From assembly GCA_046350295.1 (NCBI GenBank), contig JAXMAR010000034.1:28896-92895 (forward strand): a stretch of DNA of 64,000 bases, read 5' to 3'. The notes below the pieces were generated by a model. The model was not told the DNA's origin and ran no database searches. It saw nothing but the letters and a program-made list of their open reading frames with translations. Shown here piece by piece: positions 37,479 to 45,866 of this stretch; within the stretch, counting starts at the first letter, position 1, and each line of letters opens with the position of its first letter. This DNA comes from JAXMAR01 sp046350295. Lineage in GTDB: Bacteria > Planctomycetota > Planctomycetia > Gemmatales > Gemmataceae. Both the position numbers and the translations under genes were made by a program.

Positions 37479-37623
37479 ATGGCGCTGCTCGCGGCCTGCC
37501 AGTCAAGTACACGCAATCGTGCAGCGCCACCTCAAGAACGACACCGCCCTTGCAGCCACCCGCGCAGGTCAGCACAATGTCGAGGAACCTCTTGGAGATC
37601 GGCTCCCCTCGTCGTTGCGCGCT

Positions 37624-39213
37624 ATGCCCTCCCGCAGCCTGACCACCGTGTTGATCGTCATCGCCGTTGGCCTCGCCTGCGGGCACATCCTTTCCACCCA
37701 GCTCGTTTACGAGCCCAATCTGCATCGCAAGACGGTGGAGCCGGCGAAAATGGGCCGGCCCTGGCCCGGCGAGCGGCCCGAGCCCATGCCAACCTTCAGC
37801 TCCAACGATCGTTCACGCTGGGCGACCATCCAGGCGCTCGTCGACGACGGACAGTATGCGGTCGGACAGCGCAACACCAGGACGCTGCGCGCAACGTTCG
37901 CCCTCAACTTCGCCGCCGCCGATCCGCTGCATGCCGTCGTCCTCGCCGAGGCCGGCTATCACTTGCGGACGCGGCCGGAGAACCAGAGCGGCATCATCTT
38001 CCAGGACGGATGGCAATCCGTCGACAAGGTCCTCGACCCGAGCACGCAGCAGTATTATTCGAGCAAACCGCCATTTCTTTCGACGTTGATCGCCGGTCTC
38101 TACTGGCTCCTCAAGTCGCTGACCGGCTGGACGCTCAAGACGCACGCCGCCGAGGTGGTGCGGACGATCCTCCTGCTCGTCAACGTCGTGCCGTTCGCCA
38201 TCTACCTGAGCGTCCTCGCACGCATCGGCCGGCGCTACGCCGCGACGGAATGGAGCCGGCTGGTCGTCCTTTCCGCCGGGGCCTTTGCGACGATGGTGAC
38301 GCCGTTCCTGCTCACGCTGAACAACCACACGTTCGCGACGTTCAGCGTCCTCTTCGGGCTGGCGAGCGCCTTGCGGATCTGGGAAGCACGGACGGAAGGC
38401 CGGCCGTTACCCTGTTGGCATTTCTTGCTGGCGGGTCTCTTCGCCGGCTTCGCCGTCGTCAACGAGATGCCCGCCCTCGCCTTCTGGGGCGGCCTGTTCG
38501 TTCTCTTTCTCCTCTGGTCTCCCGGCAAGACGCTGCTGCTCTACGTGCCCCCCGGTCTCCTCCTCGGCGCCGGCTTCTTCCTGACGAACTACCTCGCCGT
38601 CGGCCAGTGGACGCCGGTGCAAGCCAGCTTCGGCAGTCCCTGGTACGCCTACGAAGGCAGTCACTGGACTCCGCCCCAGCCCGGCGAAATCCGCAGCGGC
38701 ATCGACTGGGCCCATCAGCGCGAATCGCGCGCCGAGTACGCCCAGCACCTGCTGATTGGCCACCATGGCTTCTTCTCGCTGACGCCGCTCTGGCTGGTTG
38801 CGCTCGTCGGTCTCTGTTTCCTTTGCTTGCGATTTGCCTCGGGCACAGGCCAGGCACGCCCTGGGACGTCTGCCGCGGGGCTCGCGCCTCCCGAGCCCGC
38901 GACCTTACTTCCCTGGTGGCTGCCGCCGCTAGCCCTGGGCCTCACGCTCATCGTCGTCGCCTTCTACCTATTCAAGAGCGACAACTACGGCGGCTGGACG
39001 AACGGTCCGCGCTGGTTGATGTGGCTCTCTCCGCTACTCCTCGTCGCGCTCTACCCCGCCCTCGACAAGCTCTCCGCCTGCCGCTGGGGCCGCGGTCTGA
39101 CGTACGTCTGCCTCGCGGTCTCCGTCCTGTCCGCGAACTACCGGCCGTGGAATCCCTGGCGGCATCCGTGGCTGTATGATGCCCTGGTGTGGCTCGGCTG
39201 GCCGGGGTATTGA
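37624..39213 (+). CDS. Multi-spanning membrane protein, GT39-like
   Basis: 529 residues with an N-terminal helix (LTTVLIVIAVGLACGHIL) and about ten hydrophobic segments. A soluble loop between them carries DGWQSVDKVLDPSTQQYYSSKPP, where the Ser-Lys-Pro-Pro resembles the S-K-P-P element of PMT/ArnT-type glycosyltransferases. The family is a guess from topology and that loop. The frame extends upstream to 37438 without sense, so the ATG at 37624 was chosen. The thioesterase gene follows 11 bases later. Confidence 0.55.
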   Translation: MPSRSLTTVLIVIAVGLACGHILSTQLVYEPNLHRKTVEPAKMGRPWPGERPEPMPTFSSNDRSRWATIQALVDDGQYAVGQRNTRTLRATFALNFAAADPLHAVVLAEAGYHLRTRPENQSGIIFQDGWQSVDKVLDPSTQQYYSSKPPFLSTLIAGLYWLLKSLTGWTLKTHAAEVVRTILLLVNVVPFAIYLSVLARIGRRYAATEWSRLVVLSAGAFATMVTPFLLTLNNHTFATFSVLFGLASALRIWEARTEGRPLPCWHFLLAGLFAGFAVVNEMPALAFWGGLFVLFLLWSPGKTLLLYVPPGLLLGAGFFLTNYLAVGQWTPVQASFGSPWYAYEGSHWTPPQPGEIRSGIDWAHQRESRAEYAQHLLIGHHGFFSLTPLWLVALVGLCFLCLRFASGTGQARPGTSAAGLAPPEPATLLPWWLPPLALGLTLIVVAFYLFKSDNYGGWTNGPRWLMWLSPLLLVALYPALDKLSACRWGRGLTYVCLAVSVLSANYRPWNPWRHPWLYDALVWLGWPGY

Positions 39214-39224
39214 GAGGGCGAGCA

Positions 39225-39674
39225 ATGCATCCACTTGTCCAGAAACTGCTCCCCGACTACCCCGTCGTCATCCGCCAGCCGGTCGACTGGGGGGACATGG
39301 ACGCCTATCGCCACGTCAACAACGTCGTCTACTTCCGCTACTTCGAGAACGTCCGCCTCGAATACTTCGAACGCCTCGACTGGCGCGGCTTCGAGAAGGA
39401 GACCGGCGTCGGCCCAATCGTCGCCTCCATTCAGGCCCGCTACCGCCGCGCCGTCACCTATCCCGACACGCTCTGGGTCGGCGCCCGCCTTTCCAAGATG
39501 GAGGAAGACCGCTTCACGCTCGCGCATCGTATCGTCAGCGAGGCGCTCGAGGATTGGACCACCGAGGGACAGGTCGTCGTCGTTACCTTCGTCTACGCGA
39601 CCGGCAAGAAGACGCCGATCCCCGACGAGATGCGGCGGCGCATCGAGGCCGTGGAGAAACGCGAACGCTGGTGA
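39225..39674 (+). CDS. Hotdog-fold acyl-CoA thioesterase (YbgC/4HBT-like)
   Basis: 149 residues. The catalytic region reads VDWGDMDAYRHVNNVVYFRYFENVRLEYFERL, the D..G..H.NN..Y..Y...R..Y pattern of the 4-hydroxybenzoyl-CoA thioesterase family, with the active-site Asp in DMDAYRHVNN. It then reads VASIQARYRRAVTYPDTL and HRIVSEAL. It should hydrolyse acyl-CoA thioesters in the cytosol; the natural substrate is unknown. Confidence 0.88.
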   Translation: MHPLVQKLLPDYPVVIRQPVDWGDMDAYRHVNNVVYFRYFENVRLEYFERLDWRGFEKETGVGPIVASIQARYRRAVTYPDTLWVGARLSKMEEDRFTLAHRIVSEALEDWTTEGQVVVVTFVYATGKKTPIPDEMRRRIEAVEKRERW

Positions 39675-39722
39675 GGACGGGGCGATCGTTTGCCGCGAGT
39701 CGGTCAGGTAGATTGCGACACC

Positions 39723-40583
39723 TCAGCCTCCATAGGCGCTGTAGCGCTTCAAGCCCGCACGATACAGCCATTGCGATAACACGATGAAGGCGAGCGCCCA
39801 GGCCGCCTCCACGGCCAGGCCGACCGCCAGTTCATCCCCCGTCTTCCTGCCCAGGAACACCATGGCGGGAAAGTAGGCCAGGAACTGGAACGGCAACATT
39901 TGCAGCACATGCGCCCACGGCCCGGGTAGCAGATCGAGCGGAAACAAATGGCCGGAGACAAAGAAGTTAATCGTGTTGACGACATAAAGAAACGACGTGA
40001 CTTCGAGAAACCAGAAGCCGATCATGCCGATCGTCGCCTCGAAGAAGAAGCCCAGGATGAAGCCGAGAACAAGGGACACGAAGTACGCGACCCAGGTCCC
40101 GGCGTCGGGCAGGTCGGTGAAGGCGTCGCGGCACAGGAAGAACAGCAACCCGTAGGGCAGCGCGGAAGTGACGATGTACGCGATCTTGTGCGCCACGCGG
40201 TACGCCAGCAAGTAGGGCGTCATGTGGATCGGCTGCAGCAGGTACTTTTTCAAGTTGCCGTCGCGGATGTCGCGCGCGATGCCGGCCGCCAGACCCGGCA
40301 TGCTGGAGAACATGCGACTGATCTGCACCAACAGCAAGTAGGCGATCATACTGCGGCGCGTGAAGCCCGAGATTTCCTGGTCCCCCGCGCCGGTAAAGAT
40401 CGCGTTCCAGAGCAGAAAGCTGGTCAGCAGCGGCATGAAACGCAGCACGGCCGTGAAGAAAAAGTCGGCCCGGTACGCGAGGCGTTCCACCAGCGAGATG
40501 CGGAGAATGTTCCAGTATTTGCGCAGCGGCGGCACACGCGGCGGCAGGGGGGCGAGCGAAAACGCGGTCGTGTCTGTGCTCAT
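39723..40583 (-). CDS. ABC-2 type transporter permease
   Basis: 286 residues with about six membrane helices (for example LTSFLLWNAIFTG, GLLFFLCRDAF, VSLVLGFILGFFFEATIG and LFPLDLLPGPW). DGNLKKYLLQPIHMTPY and GFFFEATIGMIGFWF match the ABC-2 family (DUF990-like) permeases. These usually work as two permeases plus one ATPase. Only this permease is found here, 17 bases after the ATPase gene, so it may form a homodimer or the second subunit is elsewhere. Confidence 0.8.
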   Translation of the reverse strand: MSTDTTAFSLAPLPPRVPPLRKYWNILRISLVERLAYRADFFFTAVLRFMPLLTSFLLWNAIFTGAGDQEISGFTRRSMIAYLLLVQISRMFSSMPGLAAGIARDIRDGNLKKYLLQPIHMTPYLLAYRVAHKIAYIVTSALPYGLLFFLCRDAFTDLPDAGTWVAYFVSLVLGFILGFFFEATIGMIGFWFLEVTSFLYVVNTINFFVSGHLFPLDLLPGPWAHVLQMLPFQFLAYFPAMVFLGRKTGDELAVGLAVEAAWALAFIVLSQWLYRAGLKRYSAYGG

Positions 40584-40600
40584 TGGCGCCGGCGCCCGTC

Positions 40601-41623
40601 CTACGGATTGGAACCGCTCTCACCTGCCGCTTGCGTCGCGGAGGCGGCGGCCGCCTCCTGAAAGACGCGTGCGATCATCTGGTCCAGCGGCGGGTCTTGC
40701 ACACTCATGTCGACGACGCGATGCCGATCGAGGATGACGCCAAGCACCTCCGCCACGCTCTGCCGCGGGACCTTGAGATCGACGACCGGTCCTTGCCGCT
40801 GCGTCACCTCGCCGAACTGTTCCAGTCCCGTAGGGCTATCATCGCCTTCGAACTGAAGCCGGACCAGCTTGCTTGAGCCGAACTGCTCGGTGATGCCCGT
40901 CAGCGCCCCGTCGTACACCAGCTTGCCGTGCGTGATGACGAGCACGCGTCGGCACAGCGCTTCCACGTCGCGCATGTAATGGCTCGTCAAGAGGATCGTC
41001 ACCCCCCGGCTCTCGTTGTACTCGCGCAAACAGCGCTGGATCGTCACCTGGGCGACGACGTCCAGCCCGATCGTCGGCTCATCCAGAAGAAGGAGCTGTG
41101 GCTGGTGCAAGAGGGCCGCGATCAGCTCCATCTTCATCCGCTCGCCGAGCGACAGTTCGCGCACCGGCTGCCGCGTCAAGTCGCGGACGCCAAACAGATG
41201 AATCAGGTCGTCGAGGGTCTTTTGATAGGTGTCGGGCGGCAGCGAGTAGATCTCGCGATGCAGAGCGAAACTGTCGGCGGCCGGCAGGTCCCACCAGAGC
41301 TGGTTCTTCTGCCCCATCACGAGCGAGAAGCGGCGGCGAAACGCGTCCTCGCGTTCCCAGGGGACATGGTCCAGCACCCGCGCCGCGCCGCTCGTCGGGT
41401 AAATGAGCCCCGCGAGCATCTTGAGCGTGGTCGTCTTGCCGGCGCCGTTGGGACCCAGGAAGCCGACGAACTCTCCCGGCTCGATGGAAAAGCTGACGTT
41501 GTCGACTGCCCGTACTTCCTTGTGCTCGCGGCGGAACAGGCCGCGAACCGCGCCCCACAGTCCCTCTTTTTTTTGATAAACGCGGTAGACTTTCGAAAGC
41601 CCAGCCGCCTCGATGATCGGCAT
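40601..41623 (-). CDS. ABC transporter ATP-binding protein
   Basis: 340 residues. Walker A is GPNGAGKTTTLK, the signature is LSLGERMKMEL, Walker B is LLLLDEPTIGLD, and the switch His is in LTSHYM. A C-terminal extension (~residues 235-320) resembles the regulatory tail of ABC-2 type exporter ATPases. It forms an operon with the permease at 39723-40583. The substrate is unknown. Confidence 0.9.
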   Translation of the reverse strand: MPIIEAAGLSKVYRVYQKKEGLWGAVRGLFRREHKEVRAVDNVSFSIEPGEFVGFLGPNGAGKTTTLKMLAGLIYPTSGAARVLDHVPWEREDAFRRRFSLVMGQKNQLWWDLPAADSFALHREIYSLPPDTYQKTLDDLIHLFGVRDLTRQPVRELSLGERMKMELIAALLHQPQLLLLDEPTIGLDVVAQVTIQRCLREYNESRGVTILLTSHYMRDVEALCRRVLVITHGKLVYDGALTGITEQFGSSKLVRLQFEGDDSPTGLEQFGEVTQRQGPVVDLKVPRQSVAEVLGVILDRHRVVDMSVQDPPLDQMIARVFQEAAAASATQAAGESGSNP

Positions 41624-41681
41624 GTCGCCATCCCATGAACAGCACTGTGCCGTTATTCTATCGACCTTGCGAGCGCGACGC

Positions 41682-42887
41682 TCAAGGGCCGCTCGCCAGG
41701 GCGCAGACGCGGGCGATCACGCATTTGAGGTATTGCGTTTCCGGACAGGTCGCCGCCACCGGATGATCGGCCGCGGCGCCGCGCACCGCGAGGACCTGCA
41801 AGAAACGCCGCGCGTCCACGGCGACCTGCGCCAGCAACTCCAGGAGCATCTCCGCCGTGATCAGTCCCGAGCAGCAACAGACGCAAAGGATACCGTCGTC
41901 TTCGAGCAGCTTGAGCGCTTGCGTTTGCAGGCGGCGATAACCGCGCAGCGCGTCCTCGACGGCGCCGCCGGAGCGCGCGAACTTGGGCGGATCGAGGATG
42001 ACCACGCCGAAGCGCTCCCTGGCCGTGACCAGCTCATCGAGAAGCGTGAAGACGTCTCCCTGGCGAAATTGCAGGTTGGCGAGCCCGTTGCGCGTCGCAT
42101 TCTCCCGTGCCAGCGCCAACGCCGGCTCCGAGACGTCCAGCCCGATCACCTCGCTCGCGCCGGCCTTCGCCGCCTCGAGGCCGAAGCCGCCGGAATAGCA
42201 GAAGGCGTCCAGCACGCGCCGCCCCGCCGCGAGCCGCGCCACCGCCCGGCGATTGTCGCGTTGATCCAGAAAAAAGCCCGTTTTCTGCCCCTCGGAAAGG
42301 TGCACGAGGAACAGCGTCCCGTTCTCCTCGATGGGAATGGGCTCGTGAGGCACGCTGCCCCGCAGCAGTTCGTCGTGCGCCTCCAAACCCTCGAGCTGAC
42401 CGATGCCGCGCTCGGTGCGCAGGTAGATGCCGGCGGGCTTGACCAGCTCTTCGAGCAGATCGGCGAGCAGTTCGCGGCGCTGCCCCAGCGCCAGGCTCGT
42501 GAACTGCACGACGAGCCAACGATCATACTGATCGACAACCAGGCCTGAAAGACCGTCGGACTCGCTGAAGACCAGCCGGCACGCTTGCCCCGGCCCGCCC
42601 AGGCGGAGGATGTCGCGACGCAGCCGGATCGCCCTTTGGAGCCGGTCGCGAAAGAAATCGACGCCTAATCGTTCCGGCTCGCTCCACGAATAGAGGCGAA
42701 CGCGGATCTTGCTCTTGGAGTTGTAAAAGCCGCGCGCGATGAAGTTGCCGGCCGAGGAGACGAGATCGACCTCGGCGCCGTCCGCGGCATCCCCCTCCAG
42801 GCGATCGATGGCGCCCGCGAAGACCCAGGGATGCTGCGCAAAAAAAGGTTTGGCGCGGCGCGGCTTGAGGATGATCTTCGGCAGCAT
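41682..42887 (-). CDS. RlmI-like class I rRNA methyltransferase
   Basis: 401 residues. An N-terminal PUA-like domain reads ILKPRRAKPFFAQHPWVFAGAI and GNFIARGFYNSKSKIRVRLYS. A central part has LVFSESDGLSGLVVDQYD and GQKTGFFLDQRDNR. The SAM-binding domain has RVLDAFCYSGGFGLEAAKAGA and GVVILDPPKFARS. It fits the RlmI/RlmK family that makes 5-methylcytosine in 23S rRNA. A CPETQYLKC motif near the C-terminus carries cysteines typical of the family. Start at 42887, 17 bases after a long inverted repeat. Confidence 0.85.
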   Translation of the reverse strand: MLPKIILKPRRAKPFFAQHPWVFAGAIDRLEGDAADGAEVDLVSSAGNFIARGFYNSKSKIRVRLYSWSEPERLGVDFFRDRLQRAIRLRRDILRLGGPGQACRLVFSESDGLSGLVVDQYDRWLVVQFTSLALGQRRELLADLLEELVKPAGIYLRTERGIGQLEGLEAHDELLRGSVPHEPIPIEENGTLFLVHLSEGQKTGFFLDQRDNRRAVARLAAGRRVLDAFCYSGGFGLEAAKAGASEVIGLDVSEPALALARENATRNGLANLQFRQGDVFTLLDELVTARERFGVVILDPPKFARSGGAVEDALRGYRRLQTQALKLLEDDGILCVCCCSGLITAEMLLELLAQVAVDARRFLQVLAVRGAAADHPVAATCPETQYLKCVIARVCALASGP

Positions 42888-42904
42888 GATCCACCCGACA
42901 CCTT

Positions 42905-42998
42905 ATGACGAACGGAGAACCGGGAACGGAGAATTGGAACCAAGGCCTGTTTTCCTGCCCCGGTTCTAATTCTCCGTTCCCGGTTCTCCGTTCGTCAT
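42905..42998. repeat. Long near-perfect inverted repeat
   Basis: The arms 42905-42941 and 42962-42998 are 37 bases each with one mismatch, separated by 20 bases. The left arm begins ATGACGAACGGAGAACCGGG. Each arm contains an internal near-repeat (ACGGAGAACCGGGAACGGAGAA). It lies in the gap between the response regulator stop (43009) and the methyltransferase start (42887), both read on the minus strand. There is no T-run after it, so a plain intrinsic terminator is not evident. Confidence 0.9.
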
Positions 42999-43008
42999 TT
43001 CCTTCACT

Positions 43009-43446
43009 TCACGACCCGGCCTGCACGCCTTCGATATAGGCGACGGCCTGGTCGACCTCGTCCTTGTGCTTGCGGCTCTCCAGCGCCGAACGGACGCGCA
43101 GCAGCAGCTCGGTCTTATTGATGGGCTTGGTGAGAAAATCGTAGGCGCCGGCCTCGACGGCCCGGTCGATGTCGCTTCCCTGGTCCAACGCGGTGATCAT
43201 CAGCACGACGATGCCGCGCGTCGCGGGGTCGGCCTTCATCTTCTTGCACACCTCGAAGCCGGACATCTTCGGCATCATGATGTCGAGCAAGAGCACGTCC
43301 GGCTTCCAGTCGCGCACCTTGCGCAGCGTCTCCTCGCCGTCGGCCGCGGTCTGGATCTCGTAGTCCGTCCCCATGAGGATCGCCTCGAGCAGCTCGACGC
43401 CCTGCGGGTTGTCGTCGGCGATCAGGATGCGCGGCGGTTGGTTCAT
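43009..43446 (-). CDS. Single-domain response regulator
   Basis: 145 residues from MNQPPRILIADDNPQG. The acidic pocket (DDN at 11-13), the phosphoacceptor Asp55 in LLLDIMMPK and Lys107 in TKPI are all present. No output domain follows; the tail is a short helix (KDEVDQAVAYIEG). The start overlaps the stop of the toxin-like gene (ATGA), so translation is coupled. No histidine kinase lies nearby. An in-frame start at 43470 is rejected because the ATGA overlap is clear. Confidence 0.88.
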   Translation of the reverse strand: MNQPPRILIADDNPQGVELLEAILMGTDYEIQTAADGEETLRKVRDWKPDVLLLDIMMPKMSGFEVCKKMKADPATRGIVVLMITALDQGSDIDRAVEAGAYDFLTKPINKTELLLRVRSALESRKHKDEVDQAVAYIEGVQAGS

Positions 43447-43721
43447 TGCTGGTTGGCCTCGGCCGTCCATTCGTCGGCAGGATTGCAGATAACGATGCTA
43501 ACCTGCTTGTTCGCAGCGTCAATCTCGTAGTGGATCCGCAAACAAAGGTGTTTCAAGAACCAAAAGCCTTCGGGCAGCAGCTTACCGGTCTCAGGATTGG
43601 TCGAGAGCATCCTGTCAATCTCCTCCTTTGCTCGCCTCGCGAGAAAAGGATCGGCGGACCTCACCCAGATCAACAGGAAAGACTGAAACGCGTCGGGCAA
43701 CCAATCGACCGTGTGATTCAT
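43443..43721 (-). CDS. RelE/ParE-like toxin
   Basis: 92 residues: HTVDWLPDAFQSFLLIWVRS, then AKEEIDRMLSTNPETGKLLPEG, LKHLCLRIHYEIDAANKQVSIV. The order of helices followed by a short beta-sheet with R.HYEID....V.IV resembles RelE-fold toxins. The start overlaps the stop of the antitoxin-like gene (ATGA) and its own stop overlaps the start of the response regulator (ATGA). Active-site residues cannot be assigned with confidence. Confidence 0.6.
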   Translation of the reverse strand: MNHTVDWLPDAFQSFLLIWVRSADPFLARRAKEEIDRMLSTNPETGKLLPEGFWFLKHLCLRIHYEIDAANKQVSIVICNPADEWTAEANQQ

Positions 43722-44035
43722 TTGCCATTCTCGGCGCGCATCTTGCCAGGGTCGATTCGGTCGAAGTGGGCAAGTATCTCGTTCATGCGGCGCTCGTCCA
43801 GTCTACCGGTCTTCTTGCGCTCCTCCTCGAGCGCGTCAAGTCGTCTATCTGTTTGCTCTGAGCTGTACCATGGCCCCGGCGATCGCGCACGCCGCTTAAG
43901 CTCGGCTACGAACTCGTCTGTCAGCACTGGTGTGATCAAGCCAAGCAGCTGTCCGTCTGGCCCACACAGGCGCACCGTATCGGGCGCCCGCCGAACGATA
44001 CCAGCCTGTTCTTCCGTGAGACGCAGTTCAATCAT
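43718..44035 (-). CDS. Antitoxin-like protein
   Basis: 105 residues. The N-terminus reads MIELRLTEEQAGIVRRAPDTVRL then DGQLLGLITP, a small beta-hairpin region that could bind DNA, followed by long charged helices (ELKRRARSPGPW ... TDRRLDALEEERKKTGRLDE). The layout, size and ATGA overlap with the RelE-like gene fit an antitoxin. It heads the three-gene operon that ends with the response regulator. It starts 65 bases after the stop of the MoeB-like gene on the same strand, so the SAM operon might read into it. Confidence 0.55.
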   Translation of the reverse strand: MIELRLTEEQAGIVRRAPDTVRLCGPDGQLLGLITPVLTDEFVAELKRRARSPGPWYSSEQTDRRLDALEEERKKTGRLDERRMNEILAHFDRIDPGKMRAENGK

Positions 44036-44099
44036 TTTGGCATTCCTCCTTGTTGCCGATTATACCGCGGCCCCGCCGGCCAAGCGACCGCAACCGCGC

Positions 44100-45140
44100 T
44101 CAATGCCCCACGTACTTCGCGTACAGCACCCGCGCCTTGTCCGTGTCGCTCGTCCCCTTGATGATCGCCCGGCCGTCGGGGAAGACGGTGAATTCGTGCC
44201 CCTCCGCGTTGAACTTGAGGAGGAAGCGGTTGTAGCTCACGTCGCCGAGCGCCTCCAGATGCCGGGCCATCTCCTCGAAGTTCAGCTTGGCCGGTAAGTG
44301 GTGCGACACCTGCACGGCGTTGCGACCGCACAGGCTGGTGGTCTGCGAGCCCTGCTCCCCTTCGAGCCACTCGAAGCGGCGCCGCTGGCAGCACGGGCAA
44401 TCGACCTTGCCCAGCAGCGGGGCGATCTTGATGCGGCGCGTCGTGTTCTCCCAGACGTCGATGTAGATCAACTCGCGGTTGATCTTGTCCATCTGACCGG
44501 TGAGGATCTTCAGGCACTCCGCCACCTGGAAGCTGGCCACGATGTTGACGATCGGCGACAGGACCCCCGCCGTCTCGCACGTCCCGGCTTCCCCGGGCGC
44601 CGGCGCCGCTTCGAAAACGCAGCGCAGACAGGGCGTCTCGCCCGGGATAATTGTCATCGTCTGTCCATGGCTGCCGATCGACCCGCCGTAGACCCATGGC
44701 TTGCCGAGTTTGACGGCCACGTCGTTGATCAGATAGCGGACCTCGAAGTTATCCGTGCCGTCGAGAACGATATCGGCGTCCTTGCTCAGTTCCAGGATGT
44801 TGGTACGGTCGATGTCGGTGACCACCGGCTCGACATGCACCGACGAGTTGATAGCCGCCAGCTTGCGCGCCGCGGCTTCCGCCTTGGGAATGTTCTCGGC
44901 CACGTCGTGCTCATCGAAGAGCACCTGCCGCTGCAAGTTGCTCGTCTCGATGAAATCACGGTCGACCAGGCGGAGATGACCAACGCCGGCACGAACCAAA
45001 GCGTTGGCGATGACGGTGCCGAGCGCGCCGCAACCGCACAAGGTCACGTGGCTATCGAGCAGCTTGCGCTGGCCGGCTTCGGCGATGCCATAGAAGCGCA
45101 TCTGCCGGCTGTAGCGTTCGAGGGACGGATCCTTGCTCAT
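44100..45140 (-). CDS. MoeB/ThiF-type E1-like adenylyltransferase
   Basis: 346 residues from MSKDPSLERYSRQMRFYGIA. The nucleotide-binding loop is LCGCGALGTVIANALVRAGVG. It is followed by DRDFIETSNLQRQVLFDE, DGTDNFEVRYLINDVAV, two Cys pairs (CLRC and CPCC) that bind zinc, and a catalytic-Cys region TCETAGVLSPIV. There is no rhodanese domain. The C-terminal ~70 residues (SYNRFLLKF ... FTVFPDGRAIIKGT) are a small domain seen on other MoeB-like proteins. By family it adenylates the C-terminal Gly of a sulfur carrier so that it can become a thiocarboxylate. The carrier is encoded at 45564. It is the last gene of the SAM-riboswitch operon. Confidence 0.88.
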   Translation of the reverse strand: MSKDPSLERYSRQMRFYGIAEAGQRKLLDSHVTLCGCGALGTVIANALVRAGVGHLRLVDRDFIETSNLQRQVLFDEHDVAENIPKAEAAARKLAAINSSVHVEPVVTDIDRTNILELSKDADIVLDGTDNFEVRYLINDVAVKLGKPWVYGGSIGSHGQTMTIIPGETPCLRCVFEAAPAPGEAGTCETAGVLSPIVNIVASFQVAECLKILTGQMDKINRELIYIDVWENTTRRIKIAPLLGKVDCPCCQRRRFEWLEGEQGSQTTSLCGRNAVQVSHHLPAKLNFEEMARHLEALGDVSYNRFLLKFNAEGHEFTVFPDGRAIIKGTSDTDKARVLYAKYVGH

Positions 45141-45216
45141 GAAAGAGAGTTTCTCGTTAGGCCGGGCCAGCGCAATACCAAGAGGCGAGCCTCGTCCCGT
45201 GAGGGTGAGGGGTACA

Positions 45217-45549
45217 TCACCCCTGATCGGTGATGCCATAATCGCGCAGGAAGTTCTGCAGGAACTGAACCTCTTCCTTCGGCCAGCCCTCCTGCCGCGC
45301 GAAGGCGATGAGCGTTTCCATGTCTTCCTGAACCCGCTTGAGGTCGGCCGGGCTCAGGCGCTGCAAATAGCCCGCAACATACTGGAGCGCCTCGTCGGCG
45401 GCCGCGTCGTTGACGACGTCCTCCGCAGAGCCGTCGAAGAAGACGACGGCGTGCAGCGTCGCAAGGAGCAACGGATGGACGCCGAGCTCCTCCGGGATCA
45501 GGGGGAAGACCGCGGCGCCCTCAGGGACCTCGTTGGCGTCGGTGCTCAT
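45217..45549 (-). CDS. Unknown 110-residue protein in the sulfur-carrier operon
   Basis: It reads MSTDANEVPEGAAVFPLIPE then LGVHPLLLATLHAVVFFDGS, DEALQYVAGYLQRLSPADLK and MEVQFLQNFLRDYGI-like helices near the C-terminus (KEEVQFLQNFLRDYG). It is acidic and mostly helical, with no cysteine and no metal motif. It sits 14 bases after the sulfur carrier gene and 76 bases before the MoeB-like gene. Its place suggests a role with the carrier, but no family was recognised. Confidence 0.6.
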   Translation of the reverse strand: MSTDANEVPEGAAVFPLIPEELGVHPLLLATLHAVVFFDGSAEDVVNDAAADEALQYVAGYLQRLSPADLKRVQEDMETLIAFARQEGWPKEEVQFLQNFLRDYGITDQG

Positions 45550-45563
45550 GCTCGGATTCCGTC

Positions 45564-45836
45564 CTAGCCGCCGGCGACCGCGGGGATGATACTCAGGACG
45601 TCGCCGTCCTTGACGGCGGTCTCCAGGCTGTCGAGGTAGCGCACGTCCTCGTCGTTGAGATAGATATTGACAAAGCGGCGCACCTGGCCGTTCTCGAAGA
45701 TGCGGCTCGAGATGCCGGGGTACTTCTGCCCCAGGCTTTCGAGCACCTGTTTCACCGTGGCGCCGCTAGCCTGAACGCTCGGCTGGTTCTCGGTGTGCTG
45801 CCGCATGGGGGTAGGGATGTTCACTTGAACGGGCAT
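45564..45836 (-). CDS. ThiS/MoaD-type sulfur carrier protein
   Basis: 90 residues with the ubiquitin-like fold of MoaD: VQVNIPTPMRQHTEN, TVKQVLESLGQKYPG, RFVNIYLNDEDVRYLDSLE and the conserved VKDGDVLSIIPAVAGG end. It stops exactly after Gly-Gly, the site that is adenylated by the E1-like enzyme and turned into a thiocarboxylate. No protease is needed to expose the end. The partner E1 is at 44100-45140 in the same operon. Confidence 0.88.
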   Translation of the reverse strand: MPVQVNIPTPMRQHTENQPSVQASGATVKQVLESLGQKYPGISSRIFENGQVRRFVNIYLNDEDVRYLDSLETAVKDGDVLSIIPAVAGG

Positions 45837-45866
45837 GAGGGGTATCGCTCCGGTTGTCTGGGTGAA

